Shown here: in pieces, positions 11,133-21,953 of the stretch
Position numbering within the stretch: the first letter of the stretch is position 1
Layout of the letters: each line of letters begins with the position of its first letter
Position numbers and translations under genes: made by a program
Origin: Nemertoderma westbladi
Lineage: Eukaryota; Xenacoelomorpha; Nemertodermatida; Nemertodermatidae
Direction of reading: 5' to 3'
Length of the DNA: 40,089 bases
Assembly: GCA_032718475.1 (NCBI GenBank)
Contig: JAUCBJ010001149.1
Coordinates: forward strand, 1-40,089
The notes under the pieces: generated by a model
What the model saw: the letters and a program-made list of their open reading frames with translations, nothing else
Database searches by the model: none
Told to the model about the DNA's origin: nothing

Positions 11133-12219
11133 CCCGAGTACCGAAGGGAAAGGTTACTAAATAACGAGGGTTACTGCTCGTTATGTAGGAAATGGGACCG
11201 CGACATCTGTTAGGGGAGTAAAGAAAGGCGTTGGGTAGATACAGAGTGTTAAACCTTGGGAGTTCGAGTGGTACCCTCCAAGAGTAGAATGCATTGAAAA
11301 GGTATAAGAAAAAAAAAGGTAATGGCTGCCTTCCCTTGTAGGGCACTTCTGTGCACTTCTACCAGTAACGATCCGGGTGGATTAAGATGTTGGGGTGTTG
11401 CTTATTTACCTCACAGACACCATCAAGGTGGTTAAAAATGCAAATAAATTACAGAAAGTAAAATACGTTGTGGTTGTGGAAGAAATTTAAGTTAATATTT
11501 ATAATTAAGTCACAGTTTTTATAAATACACTTATAAACTAACAATAAAAGCATAACAATTTAATAATATTGTGGCTACAGGAATAGAGAAATTGAAGCGC
11601 TCACATATGTAGATTTCGCCATAATATCAATATTATTAGTTAGTGTGAGTTAAATAGGTTTCTTTGAACACGAAAAATATATTAAACATAATAGAATCTA
11701 AAAATGCCGTAAGTTAATTAATGTTAAAAACTAAAAAAACCTAACATGTATGTATGTATATGGTGAACCTATTAAAAATATTTATAAATATCTACACTAA
11801 TAACAACAGTTTTCTACTACGTGGAAATTTAACTACAAATATTTCATAGCACGTTATTTTACAATACCTACCACCTCAAATTGGTCTAGAACTTTGATAT
11901 TTTGTTAATAATTTTACCAAAGAGTATTTGTAGTGAAATTGCACCCAACATCAAAAGATCTTGTGATCTGAAAAACAAATTCACTTTCTTGCACTTAAAT
12001 TTATAAAAAAGACTTTGGGGGTAAAATAAGCTCGCTTATTAATACACTAAGTTTATTAAATACATTAGTGGGAGAATGATGCTAAATACTTCAACACAGT
12101 GATAATTTAAGAAATCTAGAGTATATACTTGTAAACAAAAAAGATATGGTTTATTCAGTCGGTGATTAATGAAATATGTAACGAGAGTAGATTAATCAAT
12201 CGAAATTGAAACCAATAGG
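11133..12219. other. AT-rich intergenic DNA, no gene seen
   Basis: No supported coding region. A small hairpin (ATAACGAG/CTCGTTAT, 8-nt loop) lies near 11160-11183. ACTTTGGGGGTAAAATAAG near 12010 is partly similar, in inverted form, to the arm that starts downstream. Confidence 0.5.
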
Positions 12220-13206
12220 CGAGTTAATCTAGCCGAAAAAGGGGGTCAACCCATAACAAATTCGCAATTCATCCAAACCAATTTTTTTGTATTCTACATT
12301 ACCTAGCTAATACCCCCAAAAAAGTCTATAAAAATATATTATGCGGATCACCGGCAATTTCCTGTTTCTTTCCTTAGCAACATGGATTTTACATAGGAAC
12401 AAGGGGTCTATTGGTTGGATTTTCTCCAAATTTGGTACAGACAAACTTTACTATAATGACTATCGATTGACTGAAGTATGCACTTCTAGATAGTTACCAA
12501 TTTAGTTTCCAGAGCAAAGGAAATTTGTGTAATAATGTAACCATTTTTAATACCAATTTTGCTGGTACAATATAAGGACCTTATTTACACAACTTCTCTA
12601 CTAAACGGGTGGATGTAACCTCACCCATCGAATTTATCGACCTCAAAAACCCTTATCACCAAAAAATTTATTTGTTATATAATAAACTATTGTGTTTTCT
12701 AAACTAAAACAAATAAATAAATTACACCTAAAATCAATACAGCAATCACAATTTAATTATGTGAAAAATATTCACTAATATTAATGGAAATTATGAAATT
12801 TCCTTACAGTGGAATTGTATAATTTTTTTACAACGGTTACCTTAATATATCGTGAAGTTTTTGATATATTTAAAAATTGGATGCGACTTCTAGTTACCGA
12901 GATATAGCAATTAATGTGTAATACGCCAGTGTAAATATTACTAAATTCCCATTAAATCACAGCTTATTGTGAAATTAATTAAATTATTCTGGAACATCAC
13001 CAATTTGCTTCTTACTTTTCTCTACTGTTCCTTTTGTTTGGGCTGTATTATGCAAATTTACGCAGAATTTCCATGAATAAACATATGATCCGCAAAATAA
13101 AATTTTATAGACTTTTTTTGGGCATTAACTAAGGTAATATAGAATCCAAAATATGTGGTTCGGATTGATTGCGAAATACTTATGGGTTTTTTGCTAGATT
13201 GACTCG
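12220..13206. mobile_element. Inverted-repeat structure, probable old MITE or fold-back element
   Basis: The left arm 12220-12350 and the right arm 13086-13206 are imperfect reverse complements over ~125 bp. Shared blocks are GGCTAGATTAACTCG-like, TTGCGAATT, TAGAATCC/ACAAA, CTATAAAAATAT and TGATCCGC. The ~735-bp interior is AT-rich without a transposase frame. Arms of this length with no coding capacity fit a non-autonomous DNA transposon. Target duplications could not be identified. Confidence 0.6.
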
Positions 13207-14620
13207 ACTACAAGTACAATTAATTGAGAAACAAACATAGCGAAGTAGAAACTAAATGACATTTTCGTTTTCTAAGACATAATTGTTTAAGTTTTTAAAA
13301 ATAATTAGCTTTAGTTTTAGAATGTTATACATTGATTATAATGAATTCAAGTAATTTTTACACTACTAGTACAGTAAAGAGTGACTGGTGCAATTAATAT
13401 GCAATTATATGAATTCAAAATTTAATTATCTTCATAAAATCTATTTAATGTGGCCCGAAAATTTATCGTACAAATTAAATATTTAATCATTACACTTTTA
13501 TGCAAATAAAATAACGAAAATTTCGAAATGAAAAACTTAGCTGAGTTTTATTTTGTTTGTGAAATCTTTATCCAATCTTTATTCAGTAAATAAAAATATT
13601 AAAGACTAAAAAATTAAGGCTATATTAATTAAGAATTATTTCAGTGAATACATTCATAAGTAAATTGGAATTCATTAAATGGGGGGTGGGGGGAGGGGTG
13701 TTCATAACATAGTGAACACATAAATATATGTAAAGAAGTTCTAAGTAGGTAAATATTAATTAATGTGAGTTCGTTTGTGAATGTCAGAAAAATTCAAAGC
13801 CCGACGCAGTGCGCCAAACGAAACTGACTTGGAGTCAAAATTCGGTTATTAAGGAACAATTAAAAGGGACCCCTTATAAAAACAACTGTGGAGATATTTA
13901 ACCTTCACATTCTCCCTTTGATCAAGCAAACATTATTTTTAACAAAACAATTTTATACTTATTTATGGAATCAATAATAGTGTTCGCTCGCACATCAGCC
14001 ACCTCTATCATCTATCGGTCTGTTATAGTTGCACCAGGAGATAAATCTAATAATTAGAACAAGTTTGTACTTCAGTAAACCATGAAAAGGTAACATACAT
14101 ATCAGTTCTCTCTCCTCTACAGGCAGGCGGGTTGGTTTAAATTCCCACTAAATAAAAGAAACAGTTTCTTTTATAAGTTTAGAGGGAATTTAAACTCCAT
14201 ATAATTAATGTATGTTTCAAATAATTCCCTGAAGTCGGCTTGTCGGTTTTTGAGAAATCAAAAAGTACCGGTAATCAATTTAAAATTAATTTTGAATAAC
14301 GTTTTATTTACCCTACAAATTGTTCAGCAGTTCGATATAAAGTGATATAAAGTTACCTAAAACACTTTTCATACAAACCGATACGGTACCCCGTCATAAT
14401 TTTAACATTTTAAGAAATTTGAATTCAAAATTGTAATCCCGATCCCGAGATAATCCCCCGTGATAATCCCGGCCTCAGAACCCGGAAATCCCGAAAAGAC
14501 TAATCCCGTTCAAACACTAACTGTCTATTTAGTATTCAATCAGTTAAATATTAATTATAACTATAGTATAAATAGTTTTAAGTCTAACTAGGAATAATCT
14601 ATTGATGCATGGTGTTATAT
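13207..14620. other. AT-rich intergenic DNA, no gene seen
   Basis: No domain-bearing frames. It contains a G-rich stretch at 13681-13700, a hairpin (14135-14195), and a cluster of AATCCCG-like heptamers at about 14430-14510 that may be a decayed short tandem repeat. Confidence 0.5.
14135..14195. other. Imperfect 61-bp palindrome
   Basis: GTTTAAATTCCC is mirrored by GGGAATTTAAAC, and inside it TAAAAGAAAC is mirrored by GTTTCTTTTA around a single central A. It lies 0.7 kb downstream of the host gene. Confidence 0.6.
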
Positions 14621-14626
14621 TTTATT
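14621..14626 (-). promoter_or_regulatory. Candidate polyadenylation signal of the host gene
   Basis: The plus-strand TTTATT reads AATAAA on the minus strand, about 290 bp past the stop codon at 14913-14915. It is an inference from position and motif only. Confidence 0.35.
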
Positions 14627-14912
14627 AATGTGAAGGTAATATGTACTTTAATATAATTTGTGGAGCGATAATAATAATAATAATAGGGAATTAGAATAAA
14701 AGAAAACAAGAACAGACGAAAGTCTACATATATAAGTTGCGAGTATTAAACTAAAGTAAAATATGTTTACCCTGATATGTGAGCAAGGCCATGGATGTGG
14801 ACTAATAATTGTGTAAAAGTATTTCATACCTTGAAGGTTGAAATAAATTGAACGCCTATAATATAATGGAAAAAATATAAAAATCTAAACATCTGAATCG
14901 TAAACTTTTCGA

Positions 14913-17900
14913 TTATATCCAGTAACTGTAATTTTTCACGGAACCGCTTCGACCCATTGGGACGTTTCCGTCGAAACTACTGCTACTGGAATCGTCGTCC
15001 ACAGAATCAGAGTCATCTAAGTCGCTATCGTCGTCGTCATCGTCGGAAGAGGAATCTAATGAATCGTCGTCGGAGACATCGTCCCGTCGCAATAAATCGA
15101 GGTCGGAGTCGTCGCTACTGGAAGCAGAGAGTTCCACGTCGACCATATTACTGCTAAGCTGGTGCAGCCTCCGGGAGGAGAAAGAGGAGCTGGTCGGGCT
15201 GACGAGCCTCCGGGAAGAGAAGGACGCCTTGGGACTGTCGGAGAACTGCCGCGACGTAGACGCGCTGAAGATATTCCCGGAATTCCTTCCCGCGGAAAAA
15301 CTCCCGGACTTCCCGGCAGGAAGTACCGAACCGCGGAGTTTAGAGAAGAGTTGAGTCGTTTCCACGGTCTCGTTGCCCTGGAGATGGCCGCTATTCTTCC
15401 CGATAAACGCGTCCAACGCACTTTTAGAAAGTTTTTGTTTTTTCCCGGGAACGGGAAACTTTACGGGGTTCGCGCCGCGCGGAGAGTAGCGAGAGGCGCG
15501 CGACTTCTTGCTCGCGGATTCGGTCGGTTGAGATTCGCTGCCGCGACGGCCGCCCTGCTGGTAGTGCCACATCTCCAGCTGGTTGCGACGGAGGTTCTCT
15601 ACGGAGTGCGCCAACTCGAAGATAACCGGACGCATGATCCTGTCCGAGTAGATGGACTTACTGGAGTCGACGGGCACGGCCGGTGGGTAGAACGGGGTGT
15701 TACCCCCACGCTTGCCGGTCGGACGCGACGGGACACCCCGTTTACGACGCGTCGCTTTCACCCGACTCTTCCCCGACAAGGGTTTCTTCGCTCCCCCCGA
15801 GCGACGCGCCTTCCCCGAACCCGAGCTACACCCCGCGGGGCTGCCCTCGTCCTCCCCCTCCCACGGCGTCTGGCATCCCAACTCCGCCGTCTGGGTGTTA
15901 TCCGACGAGGAATCCTGACTGGATTCAACCTCCGCTACTTTAAACCGCAGCGAAGGAGCCACGGATTTGCTGGTAACTGATTTAAACTTCTTGCTATTAT
16001 TCCGCTGATCAGAAGAACAACTCTGATCTTGCGGCCTCTTCAAACCTTTATCTCCCCTCTTCAAATCCACACTGGAGGTGTTAGACTGCTGTTTATCAAC
16101 CCGTTTCCTCTTGTTGGGCGACGGAATTCCGTCAATGGATCGACTAGCTTTCTGTGAATCCTGTATTTTCTTCGTGTAGATCTGCTGGTTCTCCGGTAGA
16201 AAGGGCACCGTCGCGAACGACGTCATGTTGAGGTTCTCCTTCCGCAGCGGGTACGTTCGCACGAAGGAGGGCGCTCTGGGTGAACGAGACCGCGACTTAC
16301 TCGCTCGGTTATCCTCGTCCCTGTCCGAATTTTTCGGGGTCGTATCTTCGTCGTCGCTTAGAATAAAACCCAAAGCCGATGTGACATCATTACTGTTAGG
16401 TAAACTCGTCGGATTGATTTCGGAACTAGAGTTGCCCTTTTCAACGCCATTTGTATTACTTAACGCAACAGGTTGCGTACTAGACTCATCAGGGCGATCG
16501 TTCACAACTAGTTTACCACAATTAACGCCATCCTCCTCGCTCTGCGGTTCCCTAAGGCCGCCGGGGGAGACGACGCGAGTTTCTCCGAGAACCTCGTCCG
16601 TCTCGAACTCGCAGTTATCCACGGCCAAGGCCCTCGCTATCTGCTCGAACATGCTGGTGATCTGATCGGAAGTATGGCCGTCGATATCAGCGGTCTCGGG
16701 AAGCTGCATCATCGACGCGGATTGCGTGGCAGGCGACGGTATGGGCGCGGCTTTCAGCAGCTCTTCCGCTTTGCGCGTCGGTGTTGCGTTTTTATTAGAT
16801 TCATTGAGGCCGATATGTTTACCGCCATCGGTAAGCGCCACACCGCAGTCTGTTAGACCCCCGCTGTAGTTGCTAGGGAGAGTTTCTGTTGCTAGTTGGG
16901 ATTTCGGTTGCAACATTGGTGCCGCATAATTATTCATTTGCGTGAAAACCTGCGGCACAAGATTCTGTTGGAATATTGCGTCCCCAGCTAAGGATTGCGG
17001 CTGCGTGTACTGCGGCGTTTGCGGGTAGATTTGTTGCTGCTGCGGCATCGCGAAGGGGAATGCGGTAGTATTATTCTGGAACGTATTCATCGGGTGGAAT
17101 ATTACCTGACCCAATGGGATGGCTTGTAGCGGCATTGCGGCGCCCATAGTGAGGCCCTGGGTGTTGGACAGTTGGATGGGCTGCTGGGGGACGCCGCCGC
17201 CTGCGGTGGGGGTTTGCGCGTCCGCGGTTTGCGCGTAGGGTTTGGGGGCGATGAGACGGGGTTTGCTGCGAGCCTGGTTGCCGGCCTGCGAAGCGAAGGC
17301 ATTCATTGGGGTCATATTGCTGTAATTATGATTAATAAAGTTATTGGAAGACGATTTCGGCGATTTACATAACATAGATTCGCCATCGAAATAATCGGCA
17401 TCGGGGATTCTTCCGGAGGAGTTTCCGCTGAGCGAGTGGAGGAATCCACCTGTTCCTCTGTTGTCCCTCAACCGAAGCGACTGTTTGCGGAATGACATGG
17501 TGATGGAAATCTGTTGCAAAGAAGGAAGATACTTCCCCGAACACTTTGATAACAACTGCCGCAACACCATCTCCGGTGTGGCGTTATTATCGACTCCATC
17601 GTAGATAATGTCCCTGACATCCTCGTCGAGCTTCAGCTTGGCCGGAGGCGGGGGAACCCAGTTGACCCCCTCGGGTACGTGGCATCCGCTCATCTCCACA
17701 CCCCAATGCTCCAAATCGGACAAATACAACTTAAGAGTGACAAGCAGGGAACAGTTATGTCGATCCTGTTTGTGCAGACGACCTTTGCAGCCCTCCATGC
17801 AGGCGCCGAGACCGCCGCACTTCCGCTTGCAGTTACCCTGACCCGGACACCACAGGTACCACGCCACTACAAACTCATCTCGACCCTTCCCTACTGCGAT

Positions 17901-19502
17901 CAGGAATCTCATCTGTTTGCCTTTCTCAGTTAGTTCAAAAAGGTCGTCGTACCGGCAACGCGCCGACAAGTTCTTCCCTCGCTTCCACATGTTCCTATCA
18001 ATGGCATCCTCTTGTCTATTGAGTTTCACTAGGTCCCTCTTCACGTTCCGCTTCCCCCTCTGCAGCGTGATGTCCTGCAGGCGATGTTCCTGCAACAGAA
18101 ACCTCCTGAGGTCCTTGCCAACGGGGATCCGGTAACGGTCCCCTTCACCCCCGAACACTCGCCGCTTCCTGATCGCCTCGTGCGGCGCGAACTTCCGCCG
18201 ACTACACCAGGATGGGGTGTGCGTCGGTTGCTTCATCGGTACCGGCAGGGAATCCCCGGTAATAGTTAGAGCGCCGGTTGTAACGTCATCGTCGGATCGC
18301 AATATTACCGAAGGGGGATCTTCCAAAGCATCCAGAGTAATAAACGATTCATTTGTACTGCCGCCATTAGGATTCACTCCGTAAGCGACTTGATTACCAC
18401 AAGAAGAACTCGTTAAAATATTATTAAAAGCACTCGATGATGGGTTGTAAATTTTCTGCGGAGAGATTCTACCGATTGACATGCTGCTAGTGGCGGCTTG
18501 TTGCATCATCAGTCCGGAGTTCTGTGTTAATTGCATCAACATTGACTGGTCTATCGTAGCCAATGCACTGCCGGGTCCGGAGGTTGAGGTAGAAGCTTTC
18601 GAAAGTTCCGGAACGGGTGGGTTTGATAATAAATCAGGGGGTTTCGAATCCTTGATATCATTTCGATTACATAATGTTTCAATGACTGAGCGTGGAAGTA
18701 GCTTATTCGAGGAACCAGTAAGTAACCTTGAACTCGTTTGTGTGGGGTTATCAGAAGTTTGCAATTGGCAGAAATTCCCACTAATATCAAGTACCGGTAG
18801 CGAGTTAAGCAAAGAACGTCTTGGTGATTTTTGAGAGAGTTGGTTCTGCAAACTGTCACCATTGCTATTATTTGATGTTTGTGCCATATTAGATATCAGT
18901 GTTGTGTCTGATGCTTGCAAAGCAACCCAAAGTTTCTTACTAACATTCTTCAACAACAAACCTTCGACTTCAGCGCTGGTTTTTACGCCGTGCAACATAT
19001 CAATAATAAGATTTATAACAGGAGCTACAATATTAAAACATTTCTCAGACACTTCCAAGTTGCTGGGGAAGTTTATTATGAGAGTATTACCTCGAACCCC
19101 ACAAACTGGGCGGTACAGCATCGCCAGGGGTGTTACTTCTATTAAACGCATAAGCATCGCTACCTGTAAGCCAGTGGATTCCTTGTCTATAAGGTCTCTA
19201 GTGGCCTCGGGCGTACAATCGTCTGGTGTAAATCCGATGCCACCAACAGTAAATATTACATCCAACATCCTATTGTCAACCCAATACTGGAGAACGCTCT
19301 TTATAGCTTGACGGTTATCCAACACAACGTCATAACAATTAACAGCCGCTGATAACTTGTCGACAACTAAGTTTTTCAGATTAGCACCGGATCCATCAAC
19401 AGTCGCATCGTTGATGACATCATCGCTGCGATTCACCACCAAAATTCCAACCTGAATTAAACGATTTGTCTCGAGTTTACCTGTACCGGTACTATCTTCC
19501 AT
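14913..19502 (-). CDS. MogA/gephyrin-G domain protein fused to a Cys/His-rich domain with acidic tail (1529 aa)
   Basis: Residues 13-172 match the MogA/gephyrin-G/Cnx1G fold, which binds molybdopterin and adenylates it in molybdenum cofactor synthesis. GSGANLKNLV, GGIGFTPDDCTPEAT, AMLMRLIEVTPLAML and RPVCGVRGNTLIIN are clear. The acidic pair corresponding to E. coli MogA Asp49 and Asp82 is kept (D62, D95). The usual GGTG is GGIG and the usual NLPG is NFPS, so activity is uncertain. Residues ~430-690 form a second conserved-looking block with Cys 552, 558, 562, 568, 572, 584 and His 577, 582, 608, possibly a zinc DNA-binding domain of the WRKY-GCM1/FLYWCH kind (tentative). The rest is low complexity: Q-rich 821-836, basic nuclear-signal-like KRKR 1131-1134 and TRRKRG 1251-1256, and an Asp/Ser tail 1459-1510. 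The ATG has A at -3 and G at +4. No introns are visible, so it may be a retrogene or a single large exon. Confidence 0.85.
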   Translation of the reverse strand: MEDSTGTGKLETNRLIQVGILVVNRSDDVINDATVDGSGANLKNLVVDKLSAAVNCYDVVLDNRQAIKSVLQYWVDNRMLDVIFTVGGIGFTPDDCTPEATRDLIDKESTGLQVAMLMRLIEVTPLAMLYRPVCGVRGNTLIINFPSNLEVSEKCFNIVAPVINLIIDMLHGVKTSAEVEGLLLKNVSKKLWVALQASDTTLISNMAQTSNNSNGDSLQNQLSQKSPRRSLLNSLPVLDISGNFCQLQTSDNPTQTSSRLLTGSSNKLLPRSVIETLCNRNDIKDSKPPDLLSNPPVPELSKASTSTSGPGSALATIDQSMLMQLTQNSGLMMQQAATSSMSIGRISPQKIYNPSSSAFNNILTSSSCGNQVAYGVNPNGGSTNESFITLDALEDPPSVILRSDDDVTTGALTITGDSLPVPMKQPTHTPSWCSRRKFAPHEAIRKRRVFGGEGDRYRIPVGKDLRRFLLQEHRLQDITLQRGKRNVKRDLVKLNRQEDAIDRNMWKRGKNLSARCRYDDLFELTEKGKQMRFLIAVGKGRDEFVVAWYLWCPGQGNCKRKCGGLGACMEGCKGRLHKQDRHNCSLLVTLKLYLSDLEHWGVEMSGCHVPEGVNWVPPPPAKLKLDEDVRDIIYDGVDNNATPEMVLRQLLSKCSGKYLPSLQQISITMSFRKQSLRLRDNRGTGGFLHSLSGNSSGRIPDADYFDGESMLCKSPKSSSNNFINHNYSNMTPMNAFASQAGNQARSKPRLIAPKPYAQTADAQTPTAGGGVPQQPIQLSNTQGLTMGAAMPLQAIPLGQVIFHPMNTFQNNTTAFPFAMPQQQQIYPQTPQYTQPQSLAGDAIFQQNLVPQVFTQMNNYAAPMLQPKSQLATETLPSNYSGGLTDCGVALTDGGKHIGLNESNKNATPTRKAEELLKAAPIPSPATQSASMMQLPETADIDGHTSDQITSMFEQIARALAVDNCEFETDEVLGETRVVSPGGLREPQSEEDGVNCGKLVVNDRPDESSTQPVALSNTNGVEKGNSSSEINPTSLPNSNDVTSALGFILSDDEDTTPKNSDRDEDNRASKSRSRSPRAPSFVRTYPLRKENLNMTSFATVPFLPENQQIYTKKIQDSQKASRSIDGIPSPNKRKRVDKQQSNTSSVDLKRGDKGLKRPQDQSCSSDQRNNSKKFKSVTSKSVAPSLRFKVAEVESSQDSSSDNTQTAELGCQTPWEGEDEGSPAGCSSGSGKARRSGGAKKPLSGKSRVKATRRKRGVPSRPTGKRGGNTPFYPPAVPVDSSKSIYSDRIMRPVIFELAHSVENLRRNQLEMWHYQQGGRRGSESQPTESASKKSRASRYSPRGANPVKFPVPGKKQKLSKSALDAFIGKNSGHLQGNETVETTQLFSKLRGSVLPAGKSGSFSAGRNSGNIFSASTSRQFSDSPKASFSSRRLVSPTSSSFSSRRLHQLSSNMVDVELSASSSDDSDLDLLRRDDVSDDDSLDSSSDDDDDDSDLDDSDSVDDDSSSSSFDGNVPMGRSGSVKNYSYWI

Positions 19503-19730
19503 TTTCAGGTATTGTATTCTATCATGTCTCTATAATCGCTCACCAAATCAGATAGGCCTACTAGGTTTCTATCAGACTACTGCAGTACTGAACTATACCA
19601 GTATACTGCTAGACTGCTATAGGCAGATAGGAGGGCTGTAGGGCCTAAGCTGCTAAGCCTGCATCTAACCTAACCCACCCATGTCATGTCTATCACCTAT
19701 CTGTCTATTGACATAGTTAAATTTTTTGTC
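19503..19730 (-). promoter_or_regulatory. 5' flank and probable promoter region of the host gene
   Basis: Only 316 bp separate the ATG (19502) from the retrotransposon's 5' LTR (19819), and the outer 83 bp of that is a palindrome arm. No TATA box was recognised on the minus strand. Upstream exons beyond the retroelement cannot be excluded. Confidence 0.35.
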
Positions 19731-19813
19731 TTGCTTTCTTATTTATCGCGCTACTGCACCTACTGCGCTACGCTCGCCAAATAATATCGCCTGACTGCCT
19801 GACAAAAAAAGTA
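19731..19813. repeat. Left arm of a split palindrome
   Basis: This 83-bp arm is the reverse complement of 31817-31890, except for a 9-bp direct duplication (CTACTGCAC CTACTGC) found only here. Without the retroelement the two arms meet as GTA|TAC with no spacer. Confidence 0.85.
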
Positions 19814-19818
19814 TACTT
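19814..19818. other. Target site duplication TACTT (left)
   Basis: TACTT directly before the 5' LTR matches TACTT at 31817-31821 directly after the 3' LTR. Five bases is a usual duplication length for BEL/Pao elements. Confidence 0.85.
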
Positions 19819-21088
19819 TGTAAAAGCTTCTGTGGGATATAACTGGCCCCTTTTGCTTCGCAATCCAGTTTCCCCCCAGGCGCTGGAATACTCTAAAAAG
19901 GTTCTCTAACTGTATATATATTCCCCTCGCCCGCAAGGTACCGTTACAGGTGTTTTAACGGACATAAAAGTCATTCTTCTATATACGTGCTTTGGCGGAC
20001 ATGGTAAGGCAAAAAACCTGCAATGCACCAAATACCTTTACACGGCTTGGCCTTGATGATTCAGATTGCGACATCTAGCAGCTGGTTGCTGGCATGGAAA
20101 CAGCCATTGGACGCATGGTTCTTTGTTTGGCTTGAGCCAATCAGAGCGATTTTTTCTGTCGACGTGTAGATATTCGGTCGATCATACTAGGAGTGTTCAG
20201 TCTTACTGTTTTTTTGTGATACTGTTGTGTCATTGCTATCTAGGCCAGGAACACCGGCTCTAGAGTCAATTCGTTTTCATACTTTAGAAGAAACATTAGT
20301 AGGCTTAAATTATAGAGCGTATAACTGTTATCTTCACACATCATATATCAATTCATATCAACTTGTTTCTATTCTTGCATTATCGGTTCAACATACATTA
20401 TTATACTGCTATTTACTGTTGTGTTTTGGTTGAATATTATTTGGAGAACATATATAAAGAACCCAAATTTACCAATTTTCTTGATACACTACAGGTTAGA
20501 GAGACGGGTTATATATAGCGATTGCGACTTATATTATTGTGTATGTAGTGAATTTAATGCTATTTGATAAGCACTACATTGGTCCGTTGCTGTTCTCTTT
20601 ATATATGATAAAAATCATTGACGGTCGGCAAATTAGTGAGCAGTATTGTGTGTTACCGGTAGTGTGCATGATTGTGACTGATAACTAAGCATTTCCTAAA
20701 GAATGCGCCTCATACGTGAATCATAAGCCTTACCGACTTGCCGTTGTGATTAGTATAAGTCATATCTCTGTTTACCTAGATAGAGCGCCACGTCCTAAAG
20801 GAACGGTTAATATTTCCCGAAAGTGAATAATATTAGTCAGAAATTATTTATTAACGATCAATCGAATAATACAATACAGTAAGCTTACACTGCAATAATA
20901 ATCTAAGCCCTCAGAATCCAGTCTCCCGGGTATATCCAGCGGGTGAATGGACGCGCACTAGGCTGGCTTCTGCTAATGTTGTGTTTATTGGTATTAAATA
21001 TTTGTCATCTTCTAAAGTCTATTTATAAACCAAAAGACATATCAATTTTGGCAGGTTAAACTGCTAAAGGTCTTCAAAAGCGCGTACA
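19819..21088 (+). repeat. 5' LTR (1270 bp)
   Basis: Begins TGTAAAAGCTTCTGTGGG and ends GCGCGTACA. It has the same length as the 3' LTR, with about four substitutions found (near 20112, 20472, 20743 and 21029) and no indels. TATAAA at 20453-20458 is a possible promoter box and ATTAAA at 20993-20998 a possible polyadenylation signal. No primer-binding site matching a common tRNA 3' end was recognised just after the LTR; instead ACAATAACAGTTATTGT forms a palindrome across the boundary. Confidence 0.92.
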
Positions 21089-21377
21089 ATAACAGTTATT
21101 GTCTTTATTGCAGTAAGCAATAAAGTTGAAAGTACCGGTCGACCGGTAAACCTGAACCGGTACTTCTGTAGGTCTGTAGGCCCAACTGTCCTAACCGGTA
21201 CTTCCAGTATAAGTACATTAGTATTATTCGATTTTGATTATTGTATACTGGTAGGTCTTAGTATTTAATCAGGGACGGCTGCCCTGGTTTTTTATTGAGA
21301 TTTTACTTATTTCTGTCGGTTTTATTTACATGTAAGTTAATATTGAGCTGAAGACGTGTAAGTCTGCTCAGATTGTT

Positions 21378-21953
21378 CAGATAATTGTAGGCCGGACTGT
21401 TGTCGGATTGTTGTTGGGTTTGGAGAGATTACTGTGTGTGTAGAGTTTGTCCGATAGAGTGCCAGTTAGTAAGTTGGGGCAGCCATGGCTGTAAGGTCAA
21501 TCCCCTCTTAAAGAATAAGTCGTACTACCGTGTTAGAACGCATACTAACTAACCATTTTGGAATCTGCACATACTGTAGTTTATTTAGGCTTGACAGTAT
21601 TCTGCCAATGTTTTGGCCTGTGTTTGTTTGTGTGGTCTGTTCAGGTACCGTAATAGTTATTACTCAGATATTTTGTAGGCTGGATTGTTGTCTAGCTGTT
21701 ATTAGGTCTGAAGAGATTGCTGCGTGTGTAGAGTTTGTCTGATAAAGTGCCAGTTAGTAAGTTGGGGCAGCCAGGGCTGTAAGGTCAATCCCCTCTTAAA
21801 GAATAAGTCGTACTACCGTGTTAGAACGCATACTAACTAACCATTTTGGAATCTGCACATACTGTAGTTTATTTGGGCTTAATGGTAGTCTGCCAGCGTT
21901 TGGTTTGTATTTTGTTTGAGTATTCTGTACGGGTAGCGTAATATTTATTATTC
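21378..21953 (+). repeat. Tandem duplication, 288-bp units, in the element leader
   Basis: Two units with a 288-bp period. The block from AGTGCCAGTTAGTAAGTTGG through GAATCTGCACATACTGTAG is almost identical in both, while the outer parts are diverged. A weak third start follows. It lies in the untranslated leader between the LTR and gag. I saw no long frame conserved in both. Confidence 0.75.

Noticed and set aside
15162-15980. Long plus-strand frame (272 codons) opposite the host gene, and several shorter ones
   Set aside because: They lie antisense to the large minus-strand frame in GC-rich DNA, have Arg/Pro-rich composition and no domain. They are shadows of the real gene.
19668-19679. 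CTAACCTAACCC as an internal telomeric repeat
   Set aside because: Only two units, which is expected by chance.
20066-20433. Small frames repeated in both LTRs (also at 30794-31161) as conserved genes
   Set aside because: They are conserved only because the LTRs are nearly identical DNA. Starts are not supported and no domain is seen.
21089-21110. tRNA primer-binding site after the 5' LTR
   Set aside because: No TGG-starting stretch complementary to a common tRNA 3' end is visible. The sequence there is a short palindrome instead.
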